From positions 1,240,001-1,304,000 of the forward strand of contig NZ_CP120367.1 of the NCBI RefSeq assembly GCF_029892045.1: 64,000 nucleotides of DNA, written 5' to 3'. Origin of the DNA: Sinorhizobium numidicum (GTDB taxonomy: Bacteria; Pseudomonadota; Alphaproteobacteria; Rhizobiales; Rhizobiaceae). Under the pieces are notes generated by a model. That model did not search any database. It saw only the letters and a list, made by a program, of their open reading frames with translations, and was not told the origin of the DNA. Shown in pieces: positions 47,006 through 55,271 of this stretch; position 1 is the first letter of the stretch, and each line of letters begins with the position of its first letter. A program made the translations under genes and the position numbers.

Positions 47006-48292
47006 ATGAGAGTGCTCGTGTTAGGCGCTTCCGGCCTGATCGGCTCCGCGGTCTGCGCGAAGCTTTCCGAAGGTGGGACGGAAGTAATCCGCGTGATCCG
47101 GCCCGGCTTGTCCCGGGCTGGGAGTATCGGCGACGTTGTGGAACTCGACCTTACGCGAGCGGTCGGGCCTGAAGACTGGTTGCCCCATCTGTCGGGCGTC
47201 GCTGCTGTCGTAAATTGCGCAGGCACGCTTCAGGACGGGCCAGGCGAGGATACGTCCGGCGTCCACGTCCGCGGTCCTTCGGCACTGTTTCAAGCTTGTG
47301 AACAGGCGGGCGTGCGCCGCGTTATCCATTTCTCCGCAATGGGGGTCGAAAAGGAGCAGCCCTCCTCGTTTTCGCGGACGAAGCTCGAAGGTGACAAGGC
47401 ACTGATGGCTCGTGATCTGGACTGGGTCATTCTACGTCCCTCCGTGGTGCTCGGCCCGGGAGCTTTTGGAGCCAGCGCACTTTTCAGGGGTTTGGCCGCG
47501 CTGCCGTTTCTGCCGCTGATGCCGAATACCGGACGGCTCCAGGTTGTGCGCCTTGAAGACGTCGTGCGCACCGTCGAGATCTTCATCAGTCCGACTGCTC
47601 CTGCGCGCCTCATCTTGGAGGTCGCAGGCCCAGAAGCCTTGTCTTTTGAGGATGTCGTAAGCGCCTACCGCCGCTGGTTTGGCTGGCCCGCTGCGCGCTC
47701 CGTCAGCATACCTGCACCCCTGGCGAGCCTTATCTACAAGCTCGGCGATCTTGCCGGATCACTGGGGTGGCGTCCGCCGACACGGAGCACGGCGCAAAAG
47801 GAGATCACACGCGGCGCCGTTGGCGACATTCGAACTTGGGTCGAGAAAACGCAAATACAACCAATAGCGCTCTCCGAAGCCCTCGCCAGAACACCGGTTT
47901 CCGTCCAGGAACGGTGGTTCGCGAACCTCTACCTTCTCAAGCCCGTTATCTTTGTCGTCCTATCTCTGTTTTGGATCGGTACGGGCGCCATCTCACTCAC
48001 ATCCGGATACGACATCGGCGTTGATCTAATGCAGCGCGCGGGCGCTCGATTGCTCGCCGGGCCGAGCGTCGTCGCCGGAGCGCTTGCAGATATTGTCATC
48101 GGGGTTGCAATTGCGATTCGTCGAACCAGTCGCATCGGGCTCTATGGCGCCGCTGTCCTATCGCTTTTCTATGCAATCGCCGGAACGATCCTGCTCCCCG
48201 AATTGTGGAACGAACCGCTCGGGCCGCTCCTGAAGATCTGGCCAATCCTGGTACTGCACTTTGCCGCGTTGGCGATCCTGGAGGAGCGATAA
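47006..48292 (+). CDS. SDR (NAD(P)-binding) protein with C-terminal DoxX-like membrane domain
   Basis: The 428-residue protein starts MRVLVLGASGLIGSAVCAKL, an NmrA/SDR-type Rossmann loop, and has VNCAGTLQDG and LRPSVVLGPGAFG. Residues ~315-428 are four hydrophobic helices resembling DoxX. Such SDR-DoxX fusions occur in rhizobia and may act on membrane quinones or lipids; substrate unknown. GAGAGGATC precedes the ATG at 47006. Its stop overlaps the start of the DUF2269 gene, so both are co-translated. Confidence 0.82.
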   Translation: MRVLVLGASGLIGSAVCAKLSEGGTEVIRVIRPGLSRAGSIGDVVELDLTRAVGPEDWLPHLSGVAAVVNCAGTLQDGPGEDTSGVHVRGPSALFQACEQAGVRRVIHFSAMGVEKEQPSSFSRTKLEGDKALMARDLDWVILRPSVVLGPGAFGASALFRGLAALPFLPLMPNTGRLQVVRLEDVVRTVEIFISPTAPARLILEVAGPEALSFEDVVSAYRRWFGWPAARSVSIPAPLASLIYKLGDLAGSLGWRPPTRSTAQKEITRGAVGDIRTWVEKTQIQPIALSEALARTPVSVQERWFANLYLLKPVIFVVLSLFWIGTGAISLTSGYDIGVDLMQRAGARLLAGPSVVAGALADIVIGVAIAIRRTSRIGLYGAAVLSLFYAIAGTILLPELWNEPLGPLLKIWPILVLHFAALAILEER

Positions 48293-48765
48293 TGCTCTAT
48301 TTCATCCTTAAGTTTCTGCATGTCATCGGCGCATCAGTCCTGTTTGGCACAGGAGCGGGAATCGCGTTCTTCATGCTTCTGGCACACCGGACCGGCCGCG
48401 CAGAGACGATTGCTGCCGTCGCCCGTATCGTCGTCGTCGCAGACTTTCTATTCACTGCCACCGCCGTCGTTTTGCAGCCGATAACGGGGATCGCACTCGC
48501 TTGGAATGTCGGCTACTCCCTGACGGAAGGATGGATCCTGCTGTCAATCCTTCTGTACGTGGTTACGGGTGCATTCTGGCTTCCGGTCGTGTGGATGCAG
48601 ATGGAAATGGGTAGGCTTGCAGAAGCGGCGAGCAAAGGCGGCCAGCCTCTGCCAAAGCGCTACCACCAGCTGTTTCATCTGTGGTTTGCCTTCGGCTTTC
48701 CGGCCTTTGGTGCGGTTCTTGCGATTTTCTGGCTCATGATCACACGGCCCGCCATCGAATGGTGA
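48292..48765 (+). CDS. DUF2269 membrane protein
   Basis: The 157-residue protein has four helices with the family pattern FLHVIGASVLFGTGAGIAFFM near residue 8, a cytoplasmic RTGRAE, and WLPVVWMQMEMGRLA near residue 100. The final helix contains GFPAFGAVLAIFWLM. DUF2269 proteins are of unknown function and often follow SDR-DoxX genes, as here. Translation is coupled to the SDR gene through TAATG. Confidence 0.85.
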   Translation: MLYFILKFLHVIGASVLFGTGAGIAFFMLLAHRTGRAETIAAVARIVVVADFLFTATAVVLQPITGIALAWNVGYSLTEGWILLSILLYVVTGAFWLPVVWMQMEMGRLAEAASKGGQPLPKRYHQLFHLWFAFGFPAFGAVLAIFWLMITRPAIEW

Positions 48766-48828
48766 ACGGGAAGAAACATCGTTCTCTTTCGAGCAACGCT
48801 CGGGGCTGACTGATTACCGGCGCGGCAT

Positions 48829-49158
48829 TCAGTCCACGATGAAGAGCTTTGCGCCCAGCGGCGTGAATGAGCGATGCGGCTCGGCGTTGTCGGCAACCTG
48901 ATAACTCATGCCGGGACCGAGAACAAAACGCCGCCCATCCAGCAATTCCGTATGCAGCTCACCTTCGAGACAGAAAAGGATGTGGCCCTTGGAGCACCAA
49001 TGGTCGGCAACGTAGCCGGGAGTATACTCAACCACCCGAACCCGAAGCGAGCCGAACTGACGCGTCCGCCAATACGCGACGCCCGTTTCGCCCTTGTGCT
49101 CCGTCGTTTCAATTTCCGACCAATCCGTGGTTCCAAAAGGAATGCCGGTTATTTCCAT
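48829..49158 (-). CDS. DHCW-motif cupin-fold protein
   Basis: The 109-residue single-domain cupin has the motif DHWCSKGH near residue 52, which names the family, followed by a beta strand with GELHTELLDGRRFVL. The His and Cys residues could bind a metal. It overlaps the upstream VOC gene by 10 bases. The family is common in proteobacteria; function unknown. Confidence 0.83.
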   Translation of the reverse strand: MEITGIPFGTTDWSEIETTEHKGETGVAYWRTRQFGSLRVRVVEYTPGYVADHWCSKGHILFCLEGELHTELLDGRRFVLGPGMSYQVADNAEPHRSFTPLGAKLFIVD

Positions 49159-49571
49159 GCCTGGTCCTCCATGTCGCCCCGATGCACGATGTGGATCTTG
49201 TTGCCGTCAGGATCACGGAGGTAGGCGCCATAATAGCCCTCCCCATAGTGCGGTCTTGGGCGAGGCGGCCCATCATCTTTCCCGCCGTGGGCCAGCGCTT
49301 CGGCGTAGGAGTGATCTACCGCCGATGGATCGGCAGCCAAAAACGCGCCCATGGTGCCGTTGCCGGCGCTCATCGGCTTCCCGTCGAAGGAATGGTAGAC
49401 GCAAAAGCGCGGAAGGGGATGAGCGGGCGTGATCCAGCAAGCGGCAGGCGGTCCGCCATCGGGCGTCACAGGCCTGCACAGGACGCGGAGGGGCAGCAGC
49501 AGGGGCTCAAAAAAGCGTATCGTCCGATGGAGATCAGTGCAGCCGACGGTGACATGGCTGAACATCGTCAT
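49149..49571 (-). CDS. VOC-family glyoxalase-like protein
   Basis: The 140-residue protein has one VOC module: FSHVTVGCTDLHRTIRFFEPLL at the N-terminus, LAHGGKDDGPP and a final YLRDPDGNKIHIVHR with metal-type residues. It lies between a threonine dehydratase-like gene (4-base overlap) and the cupin gene (10-base overlap), so the three form a coupled operon. Substrate unknown. Confidence 0.82.
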   Translation of the reverse strand: MTMFSHVTVGCTDLHRTIRFFEPLLLPLRVLCRPVTPDGGPPAACWITPAHPLPRFCVYHSFDGKPMSAGNGTMGAFLAADPSAVDHSYAEALAHGGKDDGPPRPRPHYGEGYYGAYLRDPDGNKIHIVHRGDMEDQAWK

Positions 49572-50593
49572 ACTGACGAACCCCTTCCAAACCCGGTATG
49601 CTCCGCCTGAAGCGCCGTGGCGGCGAGAGGGAGGTTGACGTTGCGCCCGGTGATCGCGACGACGACGGTCTTTCCGTCGATCGGCATCTTGCGGGTGAGG
49701 ACAGCCGCGAGCGCCACTGCCCCACCGGGTTCGACAGCGAAACCGAATTCGCTGAAGGCGACGCGGATCGCCATCATCGCTTCCTCGTCGGAGGCGGCGA
49801 AGGTTCCGGCCAGCTTGTTCTTTAGGATATCGAAGGGGATCTCGGCCATATAGGGGCCGGTGATCGCGTCGCAGATCGATTGCCCGCCGGGCGAAAGATT
49901 GATCCGGCGGCCCGCCGCAAGCGAGTTCGCCATCTTCTCGAAGCCTGCGGCTTCCACCCCGTGTATCCTGGTTGAGGGCGACTTCTGCTCAAGCGCAAGA
50001 ACACAGCCTGCCATCAGCCCACCGCCGGAGCAGCAGACGAGGAGGTCATCGATCCCCGCACCCAGCGCCTCGGCCTGCTTTGCGATCTCAAGGCCGACTG
50101 TGCCCTGACCCGCGACAACCCACGGATCATCGGCGGGATCAACGAAGACGCGTCTTTCACGATTGGTGATCTCGGCCGCCACCTCGGCGATCTTATGGAT
50201 CGGCGCCTGAAGGACCGTCGCGCCATAGGCTCTTATTCCTTCGATCTTTGCCGCTGGAGCGGTTTCAGGGGCGACGACCACAGCCGATATTCCCATCAGG
50301 CTCGCACAATAGGCGATCGCCAGCCCATGATTGCCGGAGGATCTCGCAACGACGCCGCGCTGGCGCTCGTCGCCGTTCAGCGCCCTCAGCCGGTTCGCCG
50401 CTCCCCGGAGCTTGAACGAGCCCGTCACCTGCAGGTTCTCCGCCTTTACCAGCAGTCGGCCGCCAAGCTCGCGGTTCAGCCAGGGCGACTCCAGTAGAGG
50501 CGTCACGATAGTGATCCCGGCGATACGCCGCTCGGCCTCCTCTATGTCTGCATAGGTTGGCAAGAGTTTTGCGTTGGATCCGGCCAAGGCCAT
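49568..50593 (-). CDS. Threonine/serine dehydratase-like PLP enzyme
   Basis: About 341 residues of the fold-type II PLP family. The Schiff-base lysine lies in VTGSFKLRGAANRL near residue 55, the Asn loop is SSGNHGLAIAY near 85, and the phosphate-binding loop is CCSGGGLMAG near 190. There is no C-terminal ACT domain, so it is the catabolic or beta-elimination type rather than biosynthetic IlvA. I prefer the ATG ending 50593, with GAAGGAG eight bases upstream. A decayed MocR regulator is divergent, and such regulators often control PLP-enzyme operons. Confidence 0.84.
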   Translation of the reverse strand: MALAGSNAKLLPTYADIEEAERRIAGITIVTPLLESPWLNRELGGRLLVKAENLQVTGSFKLRGAANRLRALNGDERQRGVVARSSGNHGLAIAYCASLMGISAVVVAPETAPAAKIEGIRAYGATVLQAPIHKIAEVAAEITNRERRVFVDPADDPWVVAGQGTVGLEIAKQAEALGAGIDDLLVCCSGGGLMAGCVLALEQKSPSTRIHGVEAAGFEKMANSLAAGRRINLSPGGQSICDAITGPYMAEIPFDILKNKLAGTFAASDEEAMMAIRVAFSEFGFAVEPGGAVALAAVLTRKMPIDGKTVVVAITGRNVNLPLAATALQAEHTGFGRGSSV

Positions 50594-50687
50594 TGAAGAT
50601 GCTCCTTCATCGAGAGTTTGCATCAATTTGGCCATGCGGTGGATTGGTGCAATCAATATATTGACCTTGGAACAATTCTGGCGGTGA

Positions 50688-51208
50688 CCGAAGATTGCCG
50701 ATGAGGTGAGCCGGGAGATTCTGACCGGCGATCCTGCTGCTGGCGCGCGCCTACCGCCGCAGCGCGAGTTCGCCTACCGGCGTGGCATCGCCAATGCCAC
50801 GGCCGCGCGGGTCTATTCCAAACTTGCCCGGCGCGGAGTGGTGACGGGCGAGATCGGTCTCGGGACTTATGTGCGACCTCCCGCGACGCGGCACAGACGC
50901 CCTGGCAGGAGCATGCCGAAGAGGCGCGGGAACGGCAGTCAATCGTCGCCGCGGCGCTCGATGGCTTTCAATACCATGCCGATTGCCTGGAACTGCCGGA
51001 ACCATGGCGCGCCGATACATTCGCCGCTGCCGCGGCCATCAGCGGCATCGCCATCACCCACGGCAGCACCTTCGCCGTAAAGCCTGGCCACGCCCCTCCC
51101 GCAGTTCGCCTCGCCATATCGTCCATGCCGTTACCTGAACTGCGGCGAGGCCCCGGTACCGTGCAGCGGCTTCTTAAGGTCGATCAGTTCGGGCAGAGGG
51201 TCGAGTAG
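50688..51208 (+). pseudogene. MocR/GntR-type regulator remnant with internal deletion
   Basis: The 5' part encodes the winged helix: LTGDPAAGARLPPQREFAYRRG, with NATAARVYSKLARRGVV and GLGTYVRP. Near 50880 the frame shifts into AAQTPWQEHAEEARERQS, then LPEPWRADTFAAAA and ITHGSTFAVKPGHAP, which is the C-terminal tail of MocR aminotransferase domains. The ~300-residue central PLP domain is missing, and the N-terminus lacks a start (an in-frame TGA lies at 50685). So this is a relic that probably once controlled the divergent dehydratase operon. Confidence 0.75.
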
Positions 51209-51233
51209 GCCGGGCATTTGCGCGATCCCATAC

Positions 51234-51268
51234 CACAGCGCCGTGCGTCTTTTTCAGACGCACAAAGG
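51234..51268 (+). repeat. Palindromic intergenic repeat, copy 2 (short)
   Basis: CACAGCGCCGTGCGTCTT and on through TTTCAGACGCACAAAGG matches the first half of copy 1 with one extra T in the loop. The second half of the unit is lacking. Confidence 0.8.
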
Positions 51269-51349
51269 CATATCCCACCGTCGCAAACCGCAGACGAAAT
51301 ACTTGATAGGCGCTTTTGCCCTTGCATCGGCATCATTAATGCATAGGCT

Positions 51350-51889
51350 ATGCATATGTTGGATGCAAACAAGCTTGGTGCTCTCGGCACGCTCATCTCC
51401 GACCGCCTCGACGTGGCGCTGGAAGGGCTATCCCCAAGTGCTGCGGCGTTGCTCTCGATGCTGCATTTCAAGCCCGGCTTGACGGCGAGCAGGCTGGCCA
51501 AGATCGCCGGGGTAAGCCAGCCCACGGCCGTGCGCCTCATTGACGGATTAGAACGGCAACAGCTCGTCGTCCGGGGAAAACCGACCGGCCGCGTGACGCC
51601 ACTCTTGCTGACGGAGGCGGGGCGCGCTCGGGCCATCCTCCTGCAGCAACGTCGGCTTGAGACACTCGATACGTTGCTGTCGCCGCTTGTGCCGGAGGAG
51701 CGCCGCCGGTTCGAACAGGCGCTCGATCGGATTCTGGCGGGGACCACCACCTCTCGCGCATTTGCGCGCGTGACCTGCCGCCTTTGCGAACATGATCTGT
51801 GCGGCCCCGATGTCTGCCCCATCGGCGGGCGGGCAAGCGAACTCGAGCGGCGGGAAGCAGAGGCAGATAACCATCAAGGAGACAGATGA
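51350..51889 (+). CDS. MarR-family regulator with C-terminal cysteine cluster
   Basis: The 179-residue regulator has the winged helix ASRLAKIAGVSQPTAVRLID near residue 43 and the wing LVVRGKPTGRVTPLLLT near 75. The C-terminal end carries CRLCEHDLC-GPDVCPIGG (C-x2-C-x4-C-x4-C), a possible metal or redox site. The start may be the ATG two codons later (51356). Its stop overlaps the start of the next gene, so it may regulate its own operon. Confidence 0.84.
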   Translation: MHMLDANKLGALGTLISDRLDVALEGLSPSAAALLSMLHFKPGLTASRLAKIAGVSQPTAVRLIDGLERQQLVVRGKPTGRVTPLLLTEAGRARAILLQQRRLETLDTLLSPLVPEERRRFEQALDRILAGTTTSRAFARVTCRLCEHDLCGPDVCPIGGRASELERREAEADNHQGDR

Positions 51890-52512
51890 TGATCACCACG
51901 TATGGTGAACACAAACCCCGCATTGATCCCCAAGCGTGGATCGCACCGGATGCCACGGTCTGCGGTGACGTGACGATCGGTGCGGGCGCTCGGATCATGC
52001 ATGGAGCCCGCGTCGTCGCCGAGGCTGGTGGATCGATCCGGATCGGTCGCAACTGCATCGTGCTCGAAAACGCGGTTATTCGCGCCACCTCCCGGCATCC
52101 ATGCACGATCGGCGACCATTGCCTCATCGGGCCAAACTGCCATGTGGTCGGCGCCGAGATCGGTGACGAGGTTTTCGTCGCCACCGGGGCGGCGATCTTC
52201 CACGGCGCGGTCATTGGCAAAGGGGCGGAAGTCCGGATCAACGGCACCGTGCATTTGCGCAGTCGCATCGAGGCGGGCGCTACGGTGCCGATAGGCTGGA
52301 TTGCCGTTGGTGATCCAGCCGAGATCCTGCCGCCGGATCGTCACGAGGCGATCTGGGCATTGCAGAAGCCGCTGGATTTTCCGGGTTTCGTCTATGGACT
52401 TGACCGCGAGACACCCGATCTCATGCAGGTCCTGACCGCGGGCCTATCGGAGCGGCTTAGTGTTCACCGGGCGGAGGAGCGAGTAGCGGAAGTGGTTTCG
52501 GCCGACGATTAG
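51886..52512 (+). CDS. Gamma-carbonic-anhydrase-like hexapeptide protein
   Basis: The 208-residue protein has a left-handed beta helix of hexapeptide turns from WIAPDATVCGDVTIGAGARI (residue ~18) to GAVIGKGAEVRINGTVHLRS (~105). The metal-type His residues appear in TSRHPCTIGDHC and AIFHGAV near residues 70-105, as in the CaiE/YrdA/gamma-CA group. A C-terminal helical tail follows. It overlaps the MarR gene by four bases. Confidence 0.8.
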   Translation: MMITTYGEHKPRIDPQAWIAPDATVCGDVTIGAGARIMHGARVVAEAGGSIRIGRNCIVLENAVIRATSRHPCTIGDHCLIGPNCHVVGAEIGDEVFVATGAAIFHGAVIGKGAEVRINGTVHLRSRIEAGATVPIGWIAVGDPAEILPPDRHEAIWALQKPLDFPGFVYGLDRETPDLMQVLTAGLSERLSVHRAEERVAEVVSADD

Positions 52513-52533
52513 GGCTGAACGCAAGAAAACGGC

Positions 52534-53507
52534 TCACACGCTCGTCGACAACAGACGTTCGCAAAGCAGCGTCGGGACGACATCATTGTTGCTTTGGAGC
52601 TCCAGACCTGCGGCGTGGCCCATGTAGCCGAGAAGCGCAAGAAGACCGAGCAGCAGCGTATAGGCAGGCAGCAGTACGGCATTTTTGCGGATCGTGTTCG
52701 GCCCTGCCGATGCAAAGATGCCGGTCAGCGTGTGCGGATACATGAAGGCCGCCAGCGCCGAGCCCAGGGCAAGCGTCACATAGGAACGAGCTGCGTCGCA
52801 TCGAACAGGATCCCGCCTTTTCCTTTCGCCTGAAAGGCAGCGTCCGCAGCGGCGAACACTGCGCCATAGCCGCCGAGCTTGGATGGGACGATGACGATCG
52901 CCGCAAGCACCACGATGTAGATCATGATGTCCTTGACGAAGGCGATGAGCGCCGGCGCACGCAGGCCGGAGGAATAGGTGTAGAGCGCGAGCACGAGGAA
53001 GGCGAGAATGATCGGCATCTCGCCGGTAAGTCCCAGGGCCTTGATCGCCACCTCCATGCCGATGAGCTGGAGGGCGATATAGGGCATGGTCGCGATCACG
53101 CCGGTGGAGGCGACCGCGAGCTCCAGAGCACGCGATCCGTAGGCGCCCCTGACGACATCGCCGGCAGTCACGTAGCCCCGGCTCTTTGCTGCCTTCCACA
53201 GGAGCGGCATGACGGCAAAAACCAGCGGATAGACGACGATCGTGTAAGGCAGCGCGAAGAAACCGTAAGCGCCGATCGCGTAGACGAGCGCCGGTACGGC
53301 AATGACCGTATAGGCGGTGTAGAAGTCGCCGCCGACCAGGAACCAAGTGATCCAGGTGCCGAACTTGCGGCCGCCAAGTCCCCACTCGTCCAGGTGATCG
53401 AGCGACTCCGGCCTGCGCCAGCGGGCGGCGAAGAAGCCCATCAAAGTAACGAGCAGGAAGAAGAAGATGAAGACGGCGAGCGCCGACATGTCGATATTAG
53501 CCGTCAT
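52534..53507 (-). pseudogene. MctP-like sodium:solute symporter, frameshifted and truncated
   Basis: The N-terminal frame (52776-53507) encodes SSS-family helices with DEWGLGGRKFGTWITWFLVGGDFYTAYT near residue 40 and YITAG-like VTAGDVV. It stops at an in-frame TGA (52776). The next frame continues YVTLALGSALAAFMYPHTLTG and on to QSNNDVVPTLL, then stops at 52534. About 230 residues of C-terminal helices are absent. So the transporter, probably for monocarboxylates, is non-functional here. The DUF3311 partner upstream is intact. Confidence 0.78.
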
Positions 53508-53706
53508 GACGCACGCTCCTATAAACGACATAGGTCAGCAGCGACGTCAGCGGCACCCAGGCGAGCTGATACCAATAGAAGAAGGGAAAGCCGAAGAGTT
53601 CCGGTTCCTGAAAATTGTAGAAAGGGACCCACAGCAGCCCGACATAGGGCGCCAATAGCAATAGACGTATCACGCTTTCCTCCCGCGATGACTGGATAGT
53701 AGCCAC
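53497..53706 (-). CDS. DUF3311 small partner of an SSS transporter
   Basis: The 69-residue protein has two helices with LLLAPYVGLLWVPFYNFQEP near residue 15 and FPFFYWYQLAWVPLTSLLT near residue 39, the DUF3311 pattern. These proteins precede MctP-type symporters and probably form a small subunit. It overlaps the symporter remnant by 11 bases. Because the partner is broken, this protein may be left without a job. Confidence 0.83.
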   Translation of the reverse strand: MATIQSSREESVIRLLLLAPYVGLLWVPFYNFQEPELFGFPFFYWYQLAWVPLTSLLTYVVYRSVRHDG

Positions 53707-53761
53707 GTGATCCTCGGCACGTGTCCGTCATCCGATAGCGCTTAACGTCGGTTCCCGACCT

Positions 53762-53793
53762 CCCTACTTTCGCTCCGGCACCCCCTACTTTCG
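53762..53793. promoter_or_regulatory. Direct repeat CCCTACTTTCG with 21-base period
   Basis: CCCTACTTTCG occurs at 53762-53772 and again at 53783-53793, two helical turns apart, 56-87 bases upstream of the DUF3311/symporter start. The spacing suits two regulator dimers on one DNA face. The regulator is unknown; no response regulator gene is nearby. Confidence 0.5.
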
Positions 53794-53980
53794 TTCACCG
53801 CGTTTTTCGGATTCTTATTTTTGAGCTTACCGCAGGTACGCTCACGTTGGCTTCGTGGACGTCACCACACTCGATTTTCGGGCGCGAATACGGACGGTAT
53901 GGCAACCTCCCTGCAGCACTGCGATTTCGTGCGGCCAGTATCCATTCGCGCAGCCTTTTCCTTCACCGAACATTTCTCTC

Positions 53981-54002
53981 CAAATTGACAGCAAATTGAC
54001 AG
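53981..54002 (-). promoter_or_regulatory. Pho-box-like tandem upstream of the carbonic anhydrase
   Basis: CAAATTGACAG is repeated twice in tandem with an 11-base period. On the minus strand this reads CTGTCAA-TTTG-CTGTCAA, matching the Pho box CTGTCAT-N4-CTGTCAT at six of seven in both halves. It lies 70 bases before the alpha-carbonic anhydrase start but in reverse orientation. No other gene is seen in the 53707-54071 gap. Confidence 0.42.
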
Positions 54003-54071
54003 GTAAATTCCGGTCAAAAGGATGCCGCGCGGCGAGCGCTATTTGCTCGTCTCATCCAAAAGGGAATGAAT

Positions 54072-54824
54072 ATGGAAAGGCGTGACTTCATCAAACGTCT
54101 GGCCTTGCTTGCTGCTTGCCCGCTTTGCGTCAAGACCGCTTACGCAGCGGAAGGCGTGCATTGGAGCTATGAAGGCGAAGCGGGTCCCGAGCACTGGGGG
54201 TCTTTGAGCAATGAGAACAGTGCCTGTTCGTCCGGTTCGCAGCAATCGCCGCTCGACATCAGGGGCGCGATCAAGGCCGATATCCCGGACCTGGCGTTAA
54301 ACTGGAAAAGTGGCGGCACGATCCTCAACAATGGGCACACGATCCAGGTGAAAGCGGCGCCCGGCGGCACGCTCCGCCGAGGCGACAAGCCCTATGAGCT
54401 GGTGCAGTACCATTTCCATGCGCCGAGCGAACATCTCGTTGAGGGCAAGAGCTTCCCGATGGAGGTGCATTTCGTCCATAAGCACGCCGAAACGGGTGCG
54501 CTCGGCGTACTGGGCGTTTTCCTTGTGCCAGGCGCCGCCAATGCGACGTTCGCCAGCTTGGCGGCGGCTTTCCCGCAAAAGGCCGGTGAGGAGACTGCCC
54601 TCCCCGATGTCGATCCGAGCGGTTTGCTGCCGGCGTCGCTCAAATATTGGGCCTATGAGGGGTCGCTCACCACACCACCCTGCAGCGAGATCGTCGACTG
54701 GACGGTAGCGCAGGACCCGATCGAGGTGGACGCGGCCGATATCGAGAGGTTCACTGCGCTCTATTCGATGAATGCGCGTCCCGCCCTCGTTTCAAATCGC
54801 CGCTACATCCTGAGCTCCAGCTGA
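54072..54824 (+). CDS. Alpha-class carbonic anhydrase, exported
   Basis: The ~250-residue enzyme has an N-terminal signal ERRDFIKRLALLAACPLCVK that resembles a Tat signal, cut near AYA. Zinc His residues are in QYHFHAPSEH (~residue 118) and EVHFVHKH (~135). ACSSGSQQSPLDI (~52) and SLTTPPCSEIVDW (~200) complete the active site, and Cys54/Cys206 can form the usual disulfide. It hydrates CO2 in the periplasm. I prefer the second ATG (54072), seven bases after AGGG. Confidence 0.92.
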   Translation: MERRDFIKRLALLAACPLCVKTAYAAEGVHWSYEGEAGPEHWGSLSNENSACSSGSQQSPLDIRGAIKADIPDLALNWKSGGTILNNGHTIQVKAAPGGTLRRGDKPYELVQYHFHAPSEHLVEGKSFPMEVHFVHKHAETGALGVLGVFLVPGAANATFASLAAAFPQKAGEETALPDVDPSGLLPASLKYWAYEGSLTTPPCSEIVDWTVAQDPIEVDAADIERFTALYSMNARPALVSNRRYILSSS

Positions 54825-54845
54825 AGCGAGAAAGCATGGATGTCC

Positions 54846-54950
54846 TACAGCGCTGTGCGTCTTTTCAGACGCACAAGTTTCGCTGTAACACTTTGAATCG
54901 CTGCATGTTTTTATCCTTAAATCGCTCTGATTTAAGGAGACATGCAGTAG
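54846..54950 (+). repeat. Palindromic intergenic repeat, copy 3 (full length)
   Basis: The first half is the TGCGTCTTTTCAGACGCA hairpin within TACAGCG...CGCTGTA. The second half runs from CTGCATG to CATGCAGTAG with an inner hairpin CCTTAAATC...GATTTAAGG. It lies 21 bases after the carbonic anhydrase gene and can act as a terminator-like fold. Confidence 0.85.
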
Positions 54951-55271
54951 CTCCGTGCGGCTGATTGCACGACCTCGGCAAAGCATAGTTGCCGAGGTCG
55001 GATCCCCTTCTGGCATGGTGCGACTTTGAGTAGCGGTCACACTGTATCGGGCCTTCCGGCCGGTCAACAACGATGCTCATTTCGCCGATTCATCGGTATT
55101 TCGGATATTTCGTAAGCGACATCTGTTTACGTCGGAGCTAATGTACGATTAATTGTATGATAATTAGAGCTCCGGGCCGTTAAGGATGAAGTGCACGACG
55201 TCGATGATTGTGTCCGCCAGTTTCGCGCTCAACACGCCAGAGCCAGCACCGCGGTTTGCCTTGGAGCATGA

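Noticed and set aside
50667..50698. GGAAC before the MocR relic as an RpoE2-type promoter
   Set aside because: The first TT after a suitable distance is at 21 bases, outside the 18-19 base spacing.
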